From positions 1 through 14,138 of the forward strand of contig DDKS01000053.1 in assembly GCA_002340095.1 (NCBI GenBank): a stretch of DNA of 14,138 nt. Direction: 5' to 3'. Under the pieces are notes generated by a model, which had not been told where the DNA came from, ran no database searches, and worked only from the letters and a program-made list of their open reading frames with translations. The translations under genes and the position numbers were made by a program. This stretch comes from Betaproteobacteria bacterium UBA2592. Its GTDB lineage: Bacteria; Pseudomonadota; Gammaproteobacteria; Burkholderiales; Rhodocyclaceae. Below, in pieces: positions 6,919 through 14,056 of the stretch (position 1 is its first letter; the number at the start of each line of letters is the position of its first letter).

Positions 6919-7636
6919 CCGGTTCTTCCTTGCGGGCAATGGGGGTGAGGGCCTTGGTCTTGGCCCGGAGCCTGGGGTGGCGCCAGTTCGGCACGATCAG
7001 GCGCATGCCGTGGATCCGCTTGATGGCCCGGATCATGTAGACGCTGCCGGCGAAACCCCACCAGCGGTCTCCGGCGAGTTCCATGAAGCGCCAGCGCCGG
7101 AGCCATCTGGCGGTCTTGCAGGGAGGGGCGTAGGCACCGAAGGCGCCCCGGTCCAGCTCGAAATTGAGCAGGTTGAGCCAGTCCTTGAGGCGCAGAATGG
7201 AAAGGTAGTGGCCATCCCAGGGATAGCCCCGGGGGCGGGGGGGCAGCTTGCGGCGCAGGCCCCACAGGGAAAAAGGGTTGAACCCCAGGATGAAGAGCCG
7301 GCCTTCGGGGATCAGGATGCGCTCCACTTCCCGCAGGATCTGGTGCGGGTCCGGATAGAACTCCAGCACATGGGGTAGGACCACCAGATCCACACTCTGG
7401 CTGGCAATCGGCAACTGGGCGAAGTCGCAGCACAGATCGGTACCCGGGGTGTCGCCGAGGATCAGCCGGGTGGGAATGCGGTTGGCGCGCAGGAAATCCC
7501 TTTCCGGCATGCCTAATTGCAGGGCAAAGAAGCCGAACACGTCGGCCAGGGCCTCATCCAGCCTGGCCTGCTCCCAGTCCATGACATAGCGTCCCTGGGG
7601 GGTCTGCAGCCATTTTTCCACGCCCTGAATTGACAT
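6911..7636 (-). CDS. yafS: YafS-like SAM-dependent methyltransferase-family protein
   Basis: Class I methyltransferase-like protein of 241 residues, recognised as the YafS type by local strings and by its neighbours gloB and rnhA, which also flank yafS in E. coli. The DFAQLPIASQSVDLVVLPHV segment (71-90) and RILIPEGRLFILGFNPFS (106-123) correspond to the Methyltransf_11 motif II and III regions. The glycine-rich SAM motif I is not recognisable: the aligned region reads LILGDTPGTDL (58-68). Catalytic activity is therefore uncertain, and no substrate is known to me. The C-terminal third is basic (KIH/Arg-rich). The start at 7636 begins MSIQGVEKWLQTPQG, typical of the family; a further in-frame ATG at 7702 would run into gloB. 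It is the first gene of the leftward operon. Confidence 0.85.
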   Translation of the reverse strand: MSIQGVEKWLQTPQGRYVMDWEQARLDEALADVFGFFALQLGMPERDFLRANRIPTRLILGDTPGTDLCCDFAQLPIASQSVDLVVLPHVLEFYPDPHQILREVERILIPEGRLFILGFNPFSLWGLRRKLPPRPRGYPWDGHYLSILRLKDWLNLLNFELDRGAFGAYAPPCKTARWLRRWRFMELAGDRWWGFAGSVYMIRAIKRIHGMRLIVPNWRHPRLRAKTKALTPIARKEEPDV

Positions 7637-7664
7637 CGGACTCGCTTCAAAGAATAGTTCCGGG

Positions 7665-8423
7665 ATGTTCGAGATTATTGCCATTCCCGCATTCCGGGAC
7701 AATTACATCTGGGCCCTGCGTGCCGGCCGGGAAGCAGCCGTCGTCGATCCGGGCGATGCCGCTCCGGTGCTGGCCTGGCTGGCGCAGGAGCGGCTGGACC
7801 TGAAGGCCGTGCTCGTCACCCATCATCACCAGGATCACCAGGGCGGGCTTCCCGTTCTGGTGCGGCAGTTGCCCGGTCTGGCCGTGTTCGGGCCGGCCGC
7901 GGAGTCTATCACAGGGCTCAACCAGCCCCTGCAGGGGGGCGAGACTCTCCGGGTGCTGGGGCAGCCCGTCCGGGTCCTGTCCGTGCCCGGCCACACCCGT
8001 GGCCATCTTGCCTATCTGTGTGACGACGCCCTGTTCTGCGGCGACACGCTGTTTGGTGCCGGTTGCGGCCGGCTGTTCGAAGGTACGCCGGAGCAGATGT
8101 TTGCCGCCCTGGAAAAGATCGCCGCCTTGCCGGATGCGACCCGGATTTTCTGCGCCCATGAATACACGCTGCAGAATCTGGCCTTTGCCGCCCGGGTCGA
8201 GCCGGACAACCCGGCCATAGCGGCGCGCATCCGGACCTGCGAGGCATGGCGTCAGGCGGGCAGGGCGACCGTGCCTTCGACCCTGGCGGAGGAAAAGGCC
8301 ACCAACCCTTTCCTGCGTCATGGGGTAGCGGCCGTGGCCGCCCAGGCCCGTCAGCGAGATCCGGGAGCCCTGGCGCCGGTGCAGGTGTTTGCTGCCCTGC
8401 GGGCCTGGCGCGACGAGTTTTGA
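7665..8423 (+). CDS. gloB: Hydroxyacylglutathione hydrolase (glyoxalase II)
   Basis: Second enzyme of glutathione-dependent methylglyoxal detoxification; hydrolyses S-D-lactoylglutathione to D-lactate and glutathione. The 252-residue protein (251 in E. coli) has the metallo-beta-lactamase fold with THHHQDH (52-58: H53, H55, D57, H58), H110 in PGHTRGH, D127 in CGD and H165 in CAHEYT, which together bind two metals. The C-terminal HAGH domain includes NPFLR (214-218), a glutathione-contact region in relatives. The start gives MFEIIAIPAFRDNYIW, the characteristic family N-terminus. It diverges from the methyltransferase gene over 28 bases, so any promoter must lie partly inside that gene. No strong Shine-Dalgarno is seen. 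Confidence 0.97.
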   Translation: MFEIIAIPAFRDNYIWALRAGREAAVVDPGDAAPVLAWLAQERLDLKAVLVTHHHQDHQGGLPVLVRQLPGLAVFGPAAESITGLNQPLQGGETLRVLGQPVRVLSVPGHTRGHLAYLCDDALFCGDTLFGAGCGRLFEGTPEQMFAALEKIAALPDATRIFCAHEYTLQNLAFAARVEPDNPAIAARIRTCEAWRQAGRATVPSTLAEEKATNPFLRHGVAAVAAQARQRDPGALAPVQVFAALRAWRDEF

Positions 8424-8439
8424 CAACGCAGAGGAGTGC

Positions 8440-8817
8440 TCAGGGCCGGGGCAGGGCCGCCAGGGTGTCGAGAATCTTGGCGGCATTGAAGGGCTTGATG
8501 ATGAAGCCATTTGCCCCCAGGCTCATGGCTTCCTGAACATTGCCGGCGCTGGGTGTGCCGGTGATGATGACGACCTGGGTCTCGGGACGTAGCTGCCGGA
8601 TTTCCCGCAGGGCCTCGAGCCCGTCCATTTCCGGCATCACCACGTCCAGGCAGACGATTTCGGGCTGGTGGCGCCTGACCATCTCCAACGCCGCCAGGCC
8701 GTTGCGGGCTTCACCCACCACGTTGAACTGGTTGTCGCTGCGCAGGATGGCCCGGAGCAGGGTGCGCATCACATCATTGTCGTCCACGATCAGGACGGAT
8801 CTGGAGCGGGCAGGCAT
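8440..8817 (-). CDS. Single-domain response regulator (CheY-like receiver)
   Basis: A 125-residue stand-alone phosphoreceiver. The acidic pair D12-D13 lies in VLIVDDND, the phosphoacceptor is D58 in CLDVVMPEMDG, the switch threonine is T86 in IITGTP, and K108 lies in FIIKPF. No output domain follows, so it must act by binding a partner or relaying phosphate. It begins five bases after the stop of the diguanylate cyclase gene, indicating co-transcription. The chosen start lacks a strong ribosome site, consistent with coupling; longer starts would lie inside the cyclase gene. It is more like generic CheY-type receivers of two-component systems than chemotaxis CheY, and no chemotaxis gene is nearby. 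No histidine kinase is encoded in the window. Confidence 0.93.
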   Translation of the reverse strand: MPARSRSVLIVDDNDVMRTLLRAILRSDNQFNVVGEARNGLAALEMVRRHQPEIVCLDVVMPEMDGLEALREIRQLRPETQVVIITGTPSAGNVQEAMSLGANGFIIKPFNAAKILDTLAALPRP

Positions 8818-8822
8818 GGCAT

Positions 8823-9773
8823 TCAACCGGTAACGGGTATGGGAAGATGGGCGACGCGATTGCGGCCTTGATGCTTGGCATGGTACAGGGCCTCGTCCGC
8901 GTCCCGGATCAGGCACTGGCAGGCAGTCTCCCGGTGGGCTACCAGAGTGGCGACACCGATGCTGATGGTGACATGCCCATGGGGTGAGTCAGGATGGGGA
9001 ATGCGCAAGGCGGCGACGCTCTGGCGCAGGCGTTCGGCCACGAACAGGGCCCCTTCCAGGGGAGTGTCGGGCAGGATCACCGCGAATTCCTCGCCGCCAT
9101 AGCGGGCAGCCAGATCGCCGCCCCGGTCCAGGGTCTGGGCCAGGCAACGGGCCACGAGCCGCAGGCAGTCATCGCCCGCCTGGTGTCCGAAACGGTCATT
9201 GAAGCCCTTGAAATGGTCCACGTCGCAGAGCAGCAGGGCGAGTTCCCCTTGCGTCCGCAGGGTACGCCGCCATTCCCGCTCCATGGTTTCGTCGAACTGG
9301 CGGCGGTTGGCGATGCCTGTCAGGCCATCCACCGAAGACAGGCGGCGCAGTTCCTGGTTGGCGCTGTCGAGCCGGCGGGCCAGAACCACCAGGGAGGTGC
9401 GCATCTGGATAATGCGCTGCATGGCACGGATCTTGGCGTTGAGCACCACTTCGCTGATGGGTTTGAACAGGTAGTCGTCCCCGCCTGCGGCGATGCCCCG
9501 GGCCATGTCCGTGTCGCTGCTGAGCACCGAGAGGAAGATGATCGGCGTCCAGTCTCCGTGGGTTTCGAGCTGGCGCAGGCGGCTGGCCACCTGGAATCCA
9601 TCCAGGTCGGGCAGCATCACGTCCAGCAGGACCAGATCGGGACGTTCCGCCTTGAACAGTTCGAGCGCTGCGGTACCATCCTGGCAGGGTATCGGGACAT
9701 GACCTTGCTGGGACACAATTTCGCAAATCAGCTGCAGACTGCTCTGCGTGTCTTCCACGACCAGGATCTTCAT
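8823..9773 (-). CDS. Response regulator with diguanylate cyclase output (REC-GGDEF)
   Basis: A 316-residue cytoplasmic protein of the PleD/WspR style that makes c-di-GMP from two GTP when phosphorylated. The REC domain (1-120) has E7-D8, phosphoacceptor D51 in LLDVMLPDLDGF and K104 in YLFKPI. A helical linker (about 121-146) is followed by the GGDEF domain (about 147-312) with DGLTGIANRR, DVDHFKGFND and the active-site GGEEF (226-230). A product-inhibition I-site R217-G-G-D220 sits exactly five residues before GGEEF, so both catalysis and feedback look intact. There is no EAL or HD-GYP domain. It is the first gene of a leftward pair with the small receiver protein. The ATG at 9773 has no clear ribosome site. 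Confidence 0.96.
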   Translation of the reverse strand: MKILVVEDTQSSLQLICEIVSQQGHVPIPCQDGTAALELFKAERPDLVLLDVMLPDLDGFQVASRLRQLETHGDWTPIIFLSVLSSDTDMARGIAAGGDDYLFKPISEVVLNAKIRAMQRIIQMRTSLVVLARRLDSANQELRRLSSVDGLTGIANRRQFDETMEREWRRTLRTQGELALLLCDVDHFKGFNDRFGHQAGDDCLRLVARCLAQTLDRGGDLAARYGGEEFAVILPDTPLEGALFVAERLRQSVAALRIPHPDSPHGHVTISIGVATLVAHRETACQCLIRDADEALYHAKHQGRNRVAHLPIPVTG

Positions 9774-9801
9774 GGCTAGGGGCTGTATTCTGAATCTCTA
9801 C

Positions 9802-9810
9802 ATTCTAGCA
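9802..9810 (-). promoter_or_regulatory. Candidate extended -10 promoter for the diguanylate cyclase operon
   Basis: Read on the minus strand, this is TGCTAGAAT: an extended -10 (TG-N) joined to TAGAAT, 5 of 6 to consensus, about 30 bases before the cyclase start. No good -35 is visible, as is common for extended -10 promoters. On the other strand TAAAAT (9823-9828) could be a -10 for rmuC, also without a convincing -35. Both calls are tentative. Confidence 0.3.
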
Positions 9811-9855
9811 GGGAGCCGGGCGTAAAATCCCCATCTTCATGTCCGGGAAATTCGT

Positions 9856-11169
9856 GTGAACGACTATTTGCTCCTTGCCATCCTGTTCCTGCAGGTTCTG
9901 CTTTTCCTCCTGTTTTGGCTCGGGCGACGCCGGGGCGGGGATGCCCTCGGGGTGTTGCGGCGGGATCTGGAGGCAGCCCTCGAACGTCTGGCCCGGGAGC
10001 AGCGCGAGCTCTGGGCCCAGGCGCGCCGGGAAAACGCCGAGGCCGAATATCGGGAACGGGAGGAACGCTCCCGGGCCAGCGCCCGGCTGGCCCAGGGCCT
10101 GGGGCAGCATGTGAGTCAGCTCGGGGAGCTGCAGGGAGAGCGGCTGGAAGCTTTTGCCCGGGAACTGGGCCGCTTCTCCCGGGGGCTGGAGGAGCGTTTC
10201 GCGGAATTGCGGGCCACGGTGGAGGCTCGCCTTCAGGCCATCCAGACGGACAATGCCGGCAAGCTGGAGGAGATGCGGCGCACGGTGGATGAAAAGCTTC
10301 ATGCCTCCCTGGAGCAGCGCCTCGGGGAATCCTTCCGCCTGGTGAGCGAGCGTCTGGAGCTGGTGCACCGGGGGCTGGGGGAAATGCAGGCCCTGGCCAC
10401 CGGGGTGGGGGATCTCAAACGGGTCTTGAGCAACGTCAAGACCCGGGGTTCCTGGGGCGAATTGCAGCTCGCCTGCCTGCTGGAGCAGTTGCTGGCTCCG
10501 GAGCAGTATGCCAGCCATGTGGCCCCTCGGCCCGGCAGCCAGGAGCGGGTCGAGTTCGCCATCCGCCTGCCAGGGCAGCAGGAGGATAGCCCGGTGTGGT
10601 TGCCCATCGACGCGAAATTCCCTCTGGAGGATTACCAGCGCCTGCTCGACGCCCAGGAGCGCGGCGATGCGGCGGCCATGGAGGAGGCGGCCAGAGCCGT
10701 GGAGGCTCGCCTCAGACTGGAGGCCCGCAGCATCCGGGAGAAATACGTGGCGCCGCCCCATACCACCGATTTCGCCATCCTTTACCTGCCCATCGAGGGC
10801 CTCTACGCCGAGGCCCTGCGCCGTCCGGGCCTGGTGGATGCCCTGCAGCGGGAGTGGCGGGTGAGCCTGGCGGGTCCCACCACTCTGGCTGCACTGATCA
10901 ATAGCTTGCAGATGGGCTTTCGTACCCTGGCCATCGAGCGCCGTTCGGCCGAGGTCTGGGCCGTGCTGGGGGCGGTCAAGAGCGAATTTGGCAAGTTCGG
11001 CGAGGCGCTGGCCCATACCCGGCGCAAGCTGGATGAGGCAGCAAGCAGCATCGGTCGGGCTGAAACCCGCAGCCGGGTGCTGTCGCGCCAGCTCAGGGCG
11101 GTGGAAGCCTTGCCGGCGGCCGGAATGGCCATGGTGGCCGGTCTGGAGGAGGGGGAGGGCGCGGCTTGA
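9856..11169 (+). CDS. rmuC: RmuC-family DNA recombination protein
   Basis: Member of the RmuC family, linked in E. coli to limiting recombination at inverted repeats; the conserved domain is predicted to have a PD-(D/E)XK nuclease-like fold. The 437-residue protein (475 in E. coli) starts with one hydrophobic membrane segment (about 4-23), followed by a basic stop WLGRRR, a long charged coiled coil (about 30-180) and the RmuC domain (about 185-400). Family strings seen are RGSWGELQL (197-205), PIDAKFPLEDYQRL (250-263) and DFAILYLPIEGLYAEAL (315-331). Translation starts at GTG 9856 with GGGAAA about six bases upstream. The 3' end encodes a GGAGGAGGGGGAGGG run that doubles as the ribosome site for the next gene. 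Confidence 0.93.
   Translation: MNDYLLLAILFLQVLLFLLFWLGRRRGGDALGVLRRDLEAALERLAREQRELWAQARRENAEAEYREREERSRASARLAQGLGQHVSQLGELQGERLEAFARELGRFSRGLEERFAELRATVEARLQAIQTDNAGKLEEMRRTVDEKLHASLEQRLGESFRLVSERLELVHRGLGEMQALATGVGDLKRVLSNVKTRGSWGELQLACLLEQLLAPEQYASHVAPRPGSQERVEFAIRLPGQQEDSPVWLPIDAKFPLEDYQRLLDAQERGDAAAMEEAARAVEARLRLEARSIREKYVAPPHTTDFAILYLPIEGLYAEALRRPGLVDALQREWRVSLAGPTTLAALINSLQMGFRTLAIERRSAEVWAVLGAVKSEFGKFGEALAHTRRKLDEAASSIGRAETRSRVLSRQLRAVEALPAAGMAMVAGLEEGEGAA
11151..11168 (+). promoter_or_regulatory. Ribosome site and TTG start of the DUF3293 gene inside the rmuC 3' end
   Basis: GGGAGGG (to 11159) lies six bases before TTG at 11166, and that TTG shares bases with the rmuC stop (TTGA). 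The strong purine site and the in-frame family N-terminus (FSPALDLAYRRTRYRV) support this rare start; no ATG or GTG offers a better one. Confidence 0.7.
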
Positions 11170-11642
11170 GTTTTTCTCCGGCCCTGGATCTGGCTTACCG
11201 GAGGACCCGCTACCGGGTTTTCCTGCCCTGGGGCCCTCTGGACCTGCGGGTGGGGGAGCGCCATCCGGAACTGGATGCCTGGCTGGAAAGACAGGGGTTT
11301 TCCTGCTGGAGCCTCCTCACCGCCTGGAATCCCGGCTCCTGTCTTCTGCCGGTGGAGGAAAACCGCAGCCGCCAGGCAAGGATGGAGCAGGAACTGCGTG
11401 ACCGGGGCTTTCGACCGCTTCCCGGCGAGAATCATGCCGGCGATGGTGGCTGGCCTCCCGAAGCCAGCCTGCTGGTTCCCGGCATGGGCCGGGACGAGGC
11501 CTGGCAAGTGGCCCGGGCGTTTGCCCAGAATGCCTTTCTGGCCGGAGCAAGCCGGGGCGTCGCAGAATTGTTGTGGATTGATTCCTTGATCTGTAATACT
11601 TTCGGCCTAGAAGAATTTCCCGGACCCCTGTTGCATAGATGA
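11166..11642 (+). CDS. DUF3293 domain protein of unknown function
   Basis: A 158-residue protein recognised as DUF3293 from ordered strings: AYRRTRYRV near the N-terminus, LDAWLERQGFSCWSLLTAWNPGS, a following EENRSRQ, W in GGWPPEASLLVPGM, and a C-terminal AFAQNAFLAG. No function is established for this family to my knowledge, and no catalytic motif, signal peptide or membrane helix is visible. Translation starts at TTG overlapping the rmuC stop by four bases (TTGA), and the stop overlaps the kinase start by ATGA, so the three genes are very probably one transcript with coupled translation. The low-efficiency TTG may set its level below that of its neighbours, an inference. Confidence 0.85.
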   Translation: MSFSPALDLAYRRTRYRVFLPWGPLDLRVGERHPELDAWLERQGFSCWSLLTAWNPGSCLLPVEENRSRQARMEQELRDRGFRPLPGENHAGDGGWPPEASLLVPGMGRDEAWQVARAFAQNAFLAGASRGVAELLWIDSLICNTFGLEEFPGPLLHR

Positions 11643-14056
11643 CAAAAAAAATCGGACGTTTCGAAGTGATCCGGGAACTGGGGCGGGGTGCCCAGAGTGT
11701 GGTGTATCTGGCCTTTGACCCGCAGCTGGAGCGGGAAGTCGCCGTCAAGACCCTCCATTTCAGCCAGCCGGACCCCCAGCAGAATGCCGCGCTCCTGGCA
11801 GAGGCACGCATGGTGAGCAAGCTGCGCCATCCCGGTGTCGTGCCGATCTACGAAGCTGGCGAGGATGGGGGTGATGTATTCCTGGTATTCGAATATGTGC
11901 CGGGGGAAAACCTGGCGCTGCACCTGCGCCGGCAGGGTGCCCTGCCGGCCGCCAGGGCTGCCGGCCTGATGACTGCCATCCTGGCGGCCATCGCCCACGC
12001 CCATGGGCATGGAATCATTCACCGGGACCTGAAGCCCAGCAACATCCTGATGGACGAAACCGGGGTGCCCCGGGTCATGGATTTCGGAATCGCCACCCAC
12101 GTGGCCGGAGTCAGCGCCGATCAACAGGAATTCACCGGTACTCCCGCCTACATGGCACCCGAGTACATCGCCCGGCGCATCGTCAGCGAGCAGACCGACA
12201 TTTTCGCGGCGGGGCTGATCCTGTTCGAAATGATCACCGGGCGGCGCGCCATCCAGGGCGACAACATCTATCAGATCATGAACCGGATCTCCAACGAGAG
12301 CCTCAAGCTCCCGGCAGAGGGTTCGGTGGCCATCGACGACCGGATCGGCGACATCCTGCTCAAGGCAACGGCCCGTCTGCCGGAGCAGCGCTACCAGACC
12401 GCCACTCAGTTTCTCCAGGCGCTGGAGTCCTATCTGGTGCCGGAGGATGAGGCGGCCAGCGGTGCCGGCCGTCAGCAGAGCACCGTGGACTTCCTGCTCC
12501 GGCGTCTGCGACACAAAGGGGATTTTCCTGCCCTGTCCGAGTCGGTCAGTGCCATCAACAAGATCGCCTCGAGTGAAACCGAGAGCATTTCCAAACTTTC
12601 CAGTTCCATCCTCAGGGATTTTTCCCTCACCAACAAGATCCTGCGTCTCGTCAATTCCGCCCATTTCCGCCAGGCGGGAGGCGGCAACATCAGCACTGTC
12701 TCCCGGGCCGTGATCGTCCTGGGCTTCGATGCGGTGCGCAACATCGCGGTCACGGTGCTGCTTTTCGAGCATCTGCAGAACAAGGCCAATGCCAAGCAGC
12801 TCAAGGAGGAGTTCCTACGAGCCAACATGGCCGGTCTGGTGGCCAAGGGGATCTCCCTGTGGCAGCAGCGGCGGGGCGAGCAGGAGCAGCCTTTCATCTG
12901 CGCCATGTTCCACAATCTCGGACGCCTGCTGTCCCAGTACTATCTGGCCGAGGAGAGCGAGGAAATCCGCAAGCTGATGCTGCAGAAGGACATTTCGGAG
13001 GAGGCGGCCGCCCTGCAGGTGCTGGGGGTGAGTTTCGAGGATCTGGGCATTGGCATCGCCCGCAGCTGGGGATTTCCCGGGCTGATCATCAACAGCATGC
13101 GCCGTTTGCCCGCCGGTCAGGTGCGCAAGCCGCTGACCCCGGACGACCGGATGCAGGTGCTGTCGGCCTTCTCCAACGAGATCTGTGATGTGCTGGCCAA
13201 TGCCACGCCCGAGGAGCGGGAAAGGGAGCTGCGCAAGGTCTCCGGCCGTTTCGGGGCCTCGGTGCCCCTGAGCGAACAGGAACTCAAGGACACCATTTCC
13301 ACGGCGGTAGACGAGATCAACGAATTTGCCCGGATCATCCGTGTCAACCTGCAGCAGACCCAGTTCGGCCGGCAATTGAAGAAGCTGGGAGCGACCGGGG
13401 GCAGCGTCAGCGAAGCGGACGAGGCGGAAAGCACCGAAACTGCGGGAGGTGGGACCGGAGTCCTGGGAGACGCAGTGCTGGGGGCGGAAAATCCCCTGGG
13501 GCTGGATACCGGCAGTTTCGGGGAAGAGGGGCAGAAGTCCGCCGATGCCCAGGCGATTCTGACGGCCGGCATTCAGGACATCAGCAATTCCCTGGTGGAA
13601 GGTTTCAAGCTCAACGACATCCTGCGCATCATCCTGGAGACCATGTACCGCGCCATGGGCTTCAAGCGGGTGATCCTGTGCATCAAGGATGCCCGCCACA
13701 ACGTGATGCAGGGGCGCTTCGGCTTCGGCCCGGAGGCCACGGAACTTGCCAAGCAGTTCCGCTTCACCCTGAGCTTCACGCCGGACATCTTCCATGCGGC
13801 CACTTCCAAGGGGGTGGATATCCTCATCAGCGACATCGACGATCCCAAGATCGCCAGCCGCATCCCCGACTGGTACCGCAAGATCGTGCCATGCAAGACC
13901 TTCGTGGTGCTGCCCCTGAACATCAAGACCAACCCGGTGGCGCTGATCTACGCGGACCGGGACGAGGCAGGCAGCATCGAGATCACTGAAAAGGAACTTT
14001 CCTTGCTGCGCACCCTGCGCAATCAGGCCGTGCTGGCCATCAAGCAGGTCGGCTAA
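11639..14056 (+). CDS. Serine/threonine protein kinase with HDOD and GAF domains
   Basis: An 805-residue cytoplasmic signalling protein with three modules. (1) A Hanks-type kinase (about 7-265): glycine loop GRGAQSVVY (15-23), K37, helix-C E55, HRDLKPSN (128-135, D130 catalytic), DFG (148-150), TGTPAYMAPE (166-175), D187 and R251; all key residues are present, so it is likely active. (2) An HDOD domain (about 293-495) with FHNLGRLL (424-431) where HD-type enzymes have HD; HDOD domains are usually non-enzymatic scaffolds. (3) After a low-complexity Gly/Glu/Ser/Ala linker (about 584-632), a GAF sensor domain (about 635-803). No membrane helix or signal peptide is seen. The ATG overlaps the DUF3293 stop (ATGA) without its own ribosome site. 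Ligand and substrates are unknown. Kinase and HDOD assignment is firm; GAF is by fold-level pattern (VILCIKD...KTFVVLPLNIKTNPVALIYAD). Confidence 0.93.
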   Translation: MTKKIGRFEVIRELGRGAQSVVYLAFDPQLEREVAVKTLHFSQPDPQQNAALLAEARMVSKLRHPGVVPIYEAGEDGGDVFLVFEYVPGENLALHLRRQGALPAARAAGLMTAILAAIAHAHGHGIIHRDLKPSNILMDETGVPRVMDFGIATHVAGVSADQQEFTGTPAYMAPEYIARRIVSEQTDIFAAGLILFEMITGRRAIQGDNIYQIMNRISNESLKLPAEGSVAIDDRIGDILLKATARLPEQRYQTATQFLQALESYLVPEDEAASGAGRQQSTVDFLLRRLRHKGDFPALSESVSAINKIASSETESISKLSSSILRDFSLTNKILRLVNSAHFRQAGGGNISTVSRAVIVLGFDAVRNIAVTVLLFEHLQNKANAKQLKEEFLRANMAGLVAKGISLWQQRRGEQEQPFICAMFHNLGRLLSQYYLAEESEEIRKLMLQKDISEEAAALQVLGVSFEDLGIGIARSWGFPGLIINSMRRLPAGQVRKPLTPDDRMQVLSAFSNEICDVLANATPEERERELRKVSGRFGASVPLSEQELKDTISTAVDEINEFARIIRVNLQQTQFGRQLKKLGATGGSVSEADEAESTETAGGGTGVLGDAVLGAENPLGLDTGSFGEEGQKSADAQAILTAGIQDISNSLVEGFKLNDILRIILETMYRAMGFKRVILCIKDARHNVMQGRFGFGPEATELAKQFRFTLSFTPDIFHAATSKGVDILISDIDDPKIASRIPDWYRKIVPCKTFVVLPLNIKTNPVALIYADRDEAGSIEITEKELSLLRTLRNQAVLAIKQVG

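Noticed and set aside
9839..9859. Six-codon upstream frame (ATG to TGA) overlapping the rmuC GTG start
   Set aside because: It has no ribosome site of its own and could easily be chance; it was not called as a leader peptide.
9805..11016. 403-codon minus-strand open frame opposite rmuC
   Set aside because: Composition is Gln/Leu/Pro/His-rich, as expected from the complement of a GC-rich coding gene. The plus strand has clear RmuC motifs.
12815..13795. 326-codon minus-strand open frame opposite the kinase gene
   Set aside because: No recognisable domain; it lies within the conserved HDOD-GAF region of the real gene.
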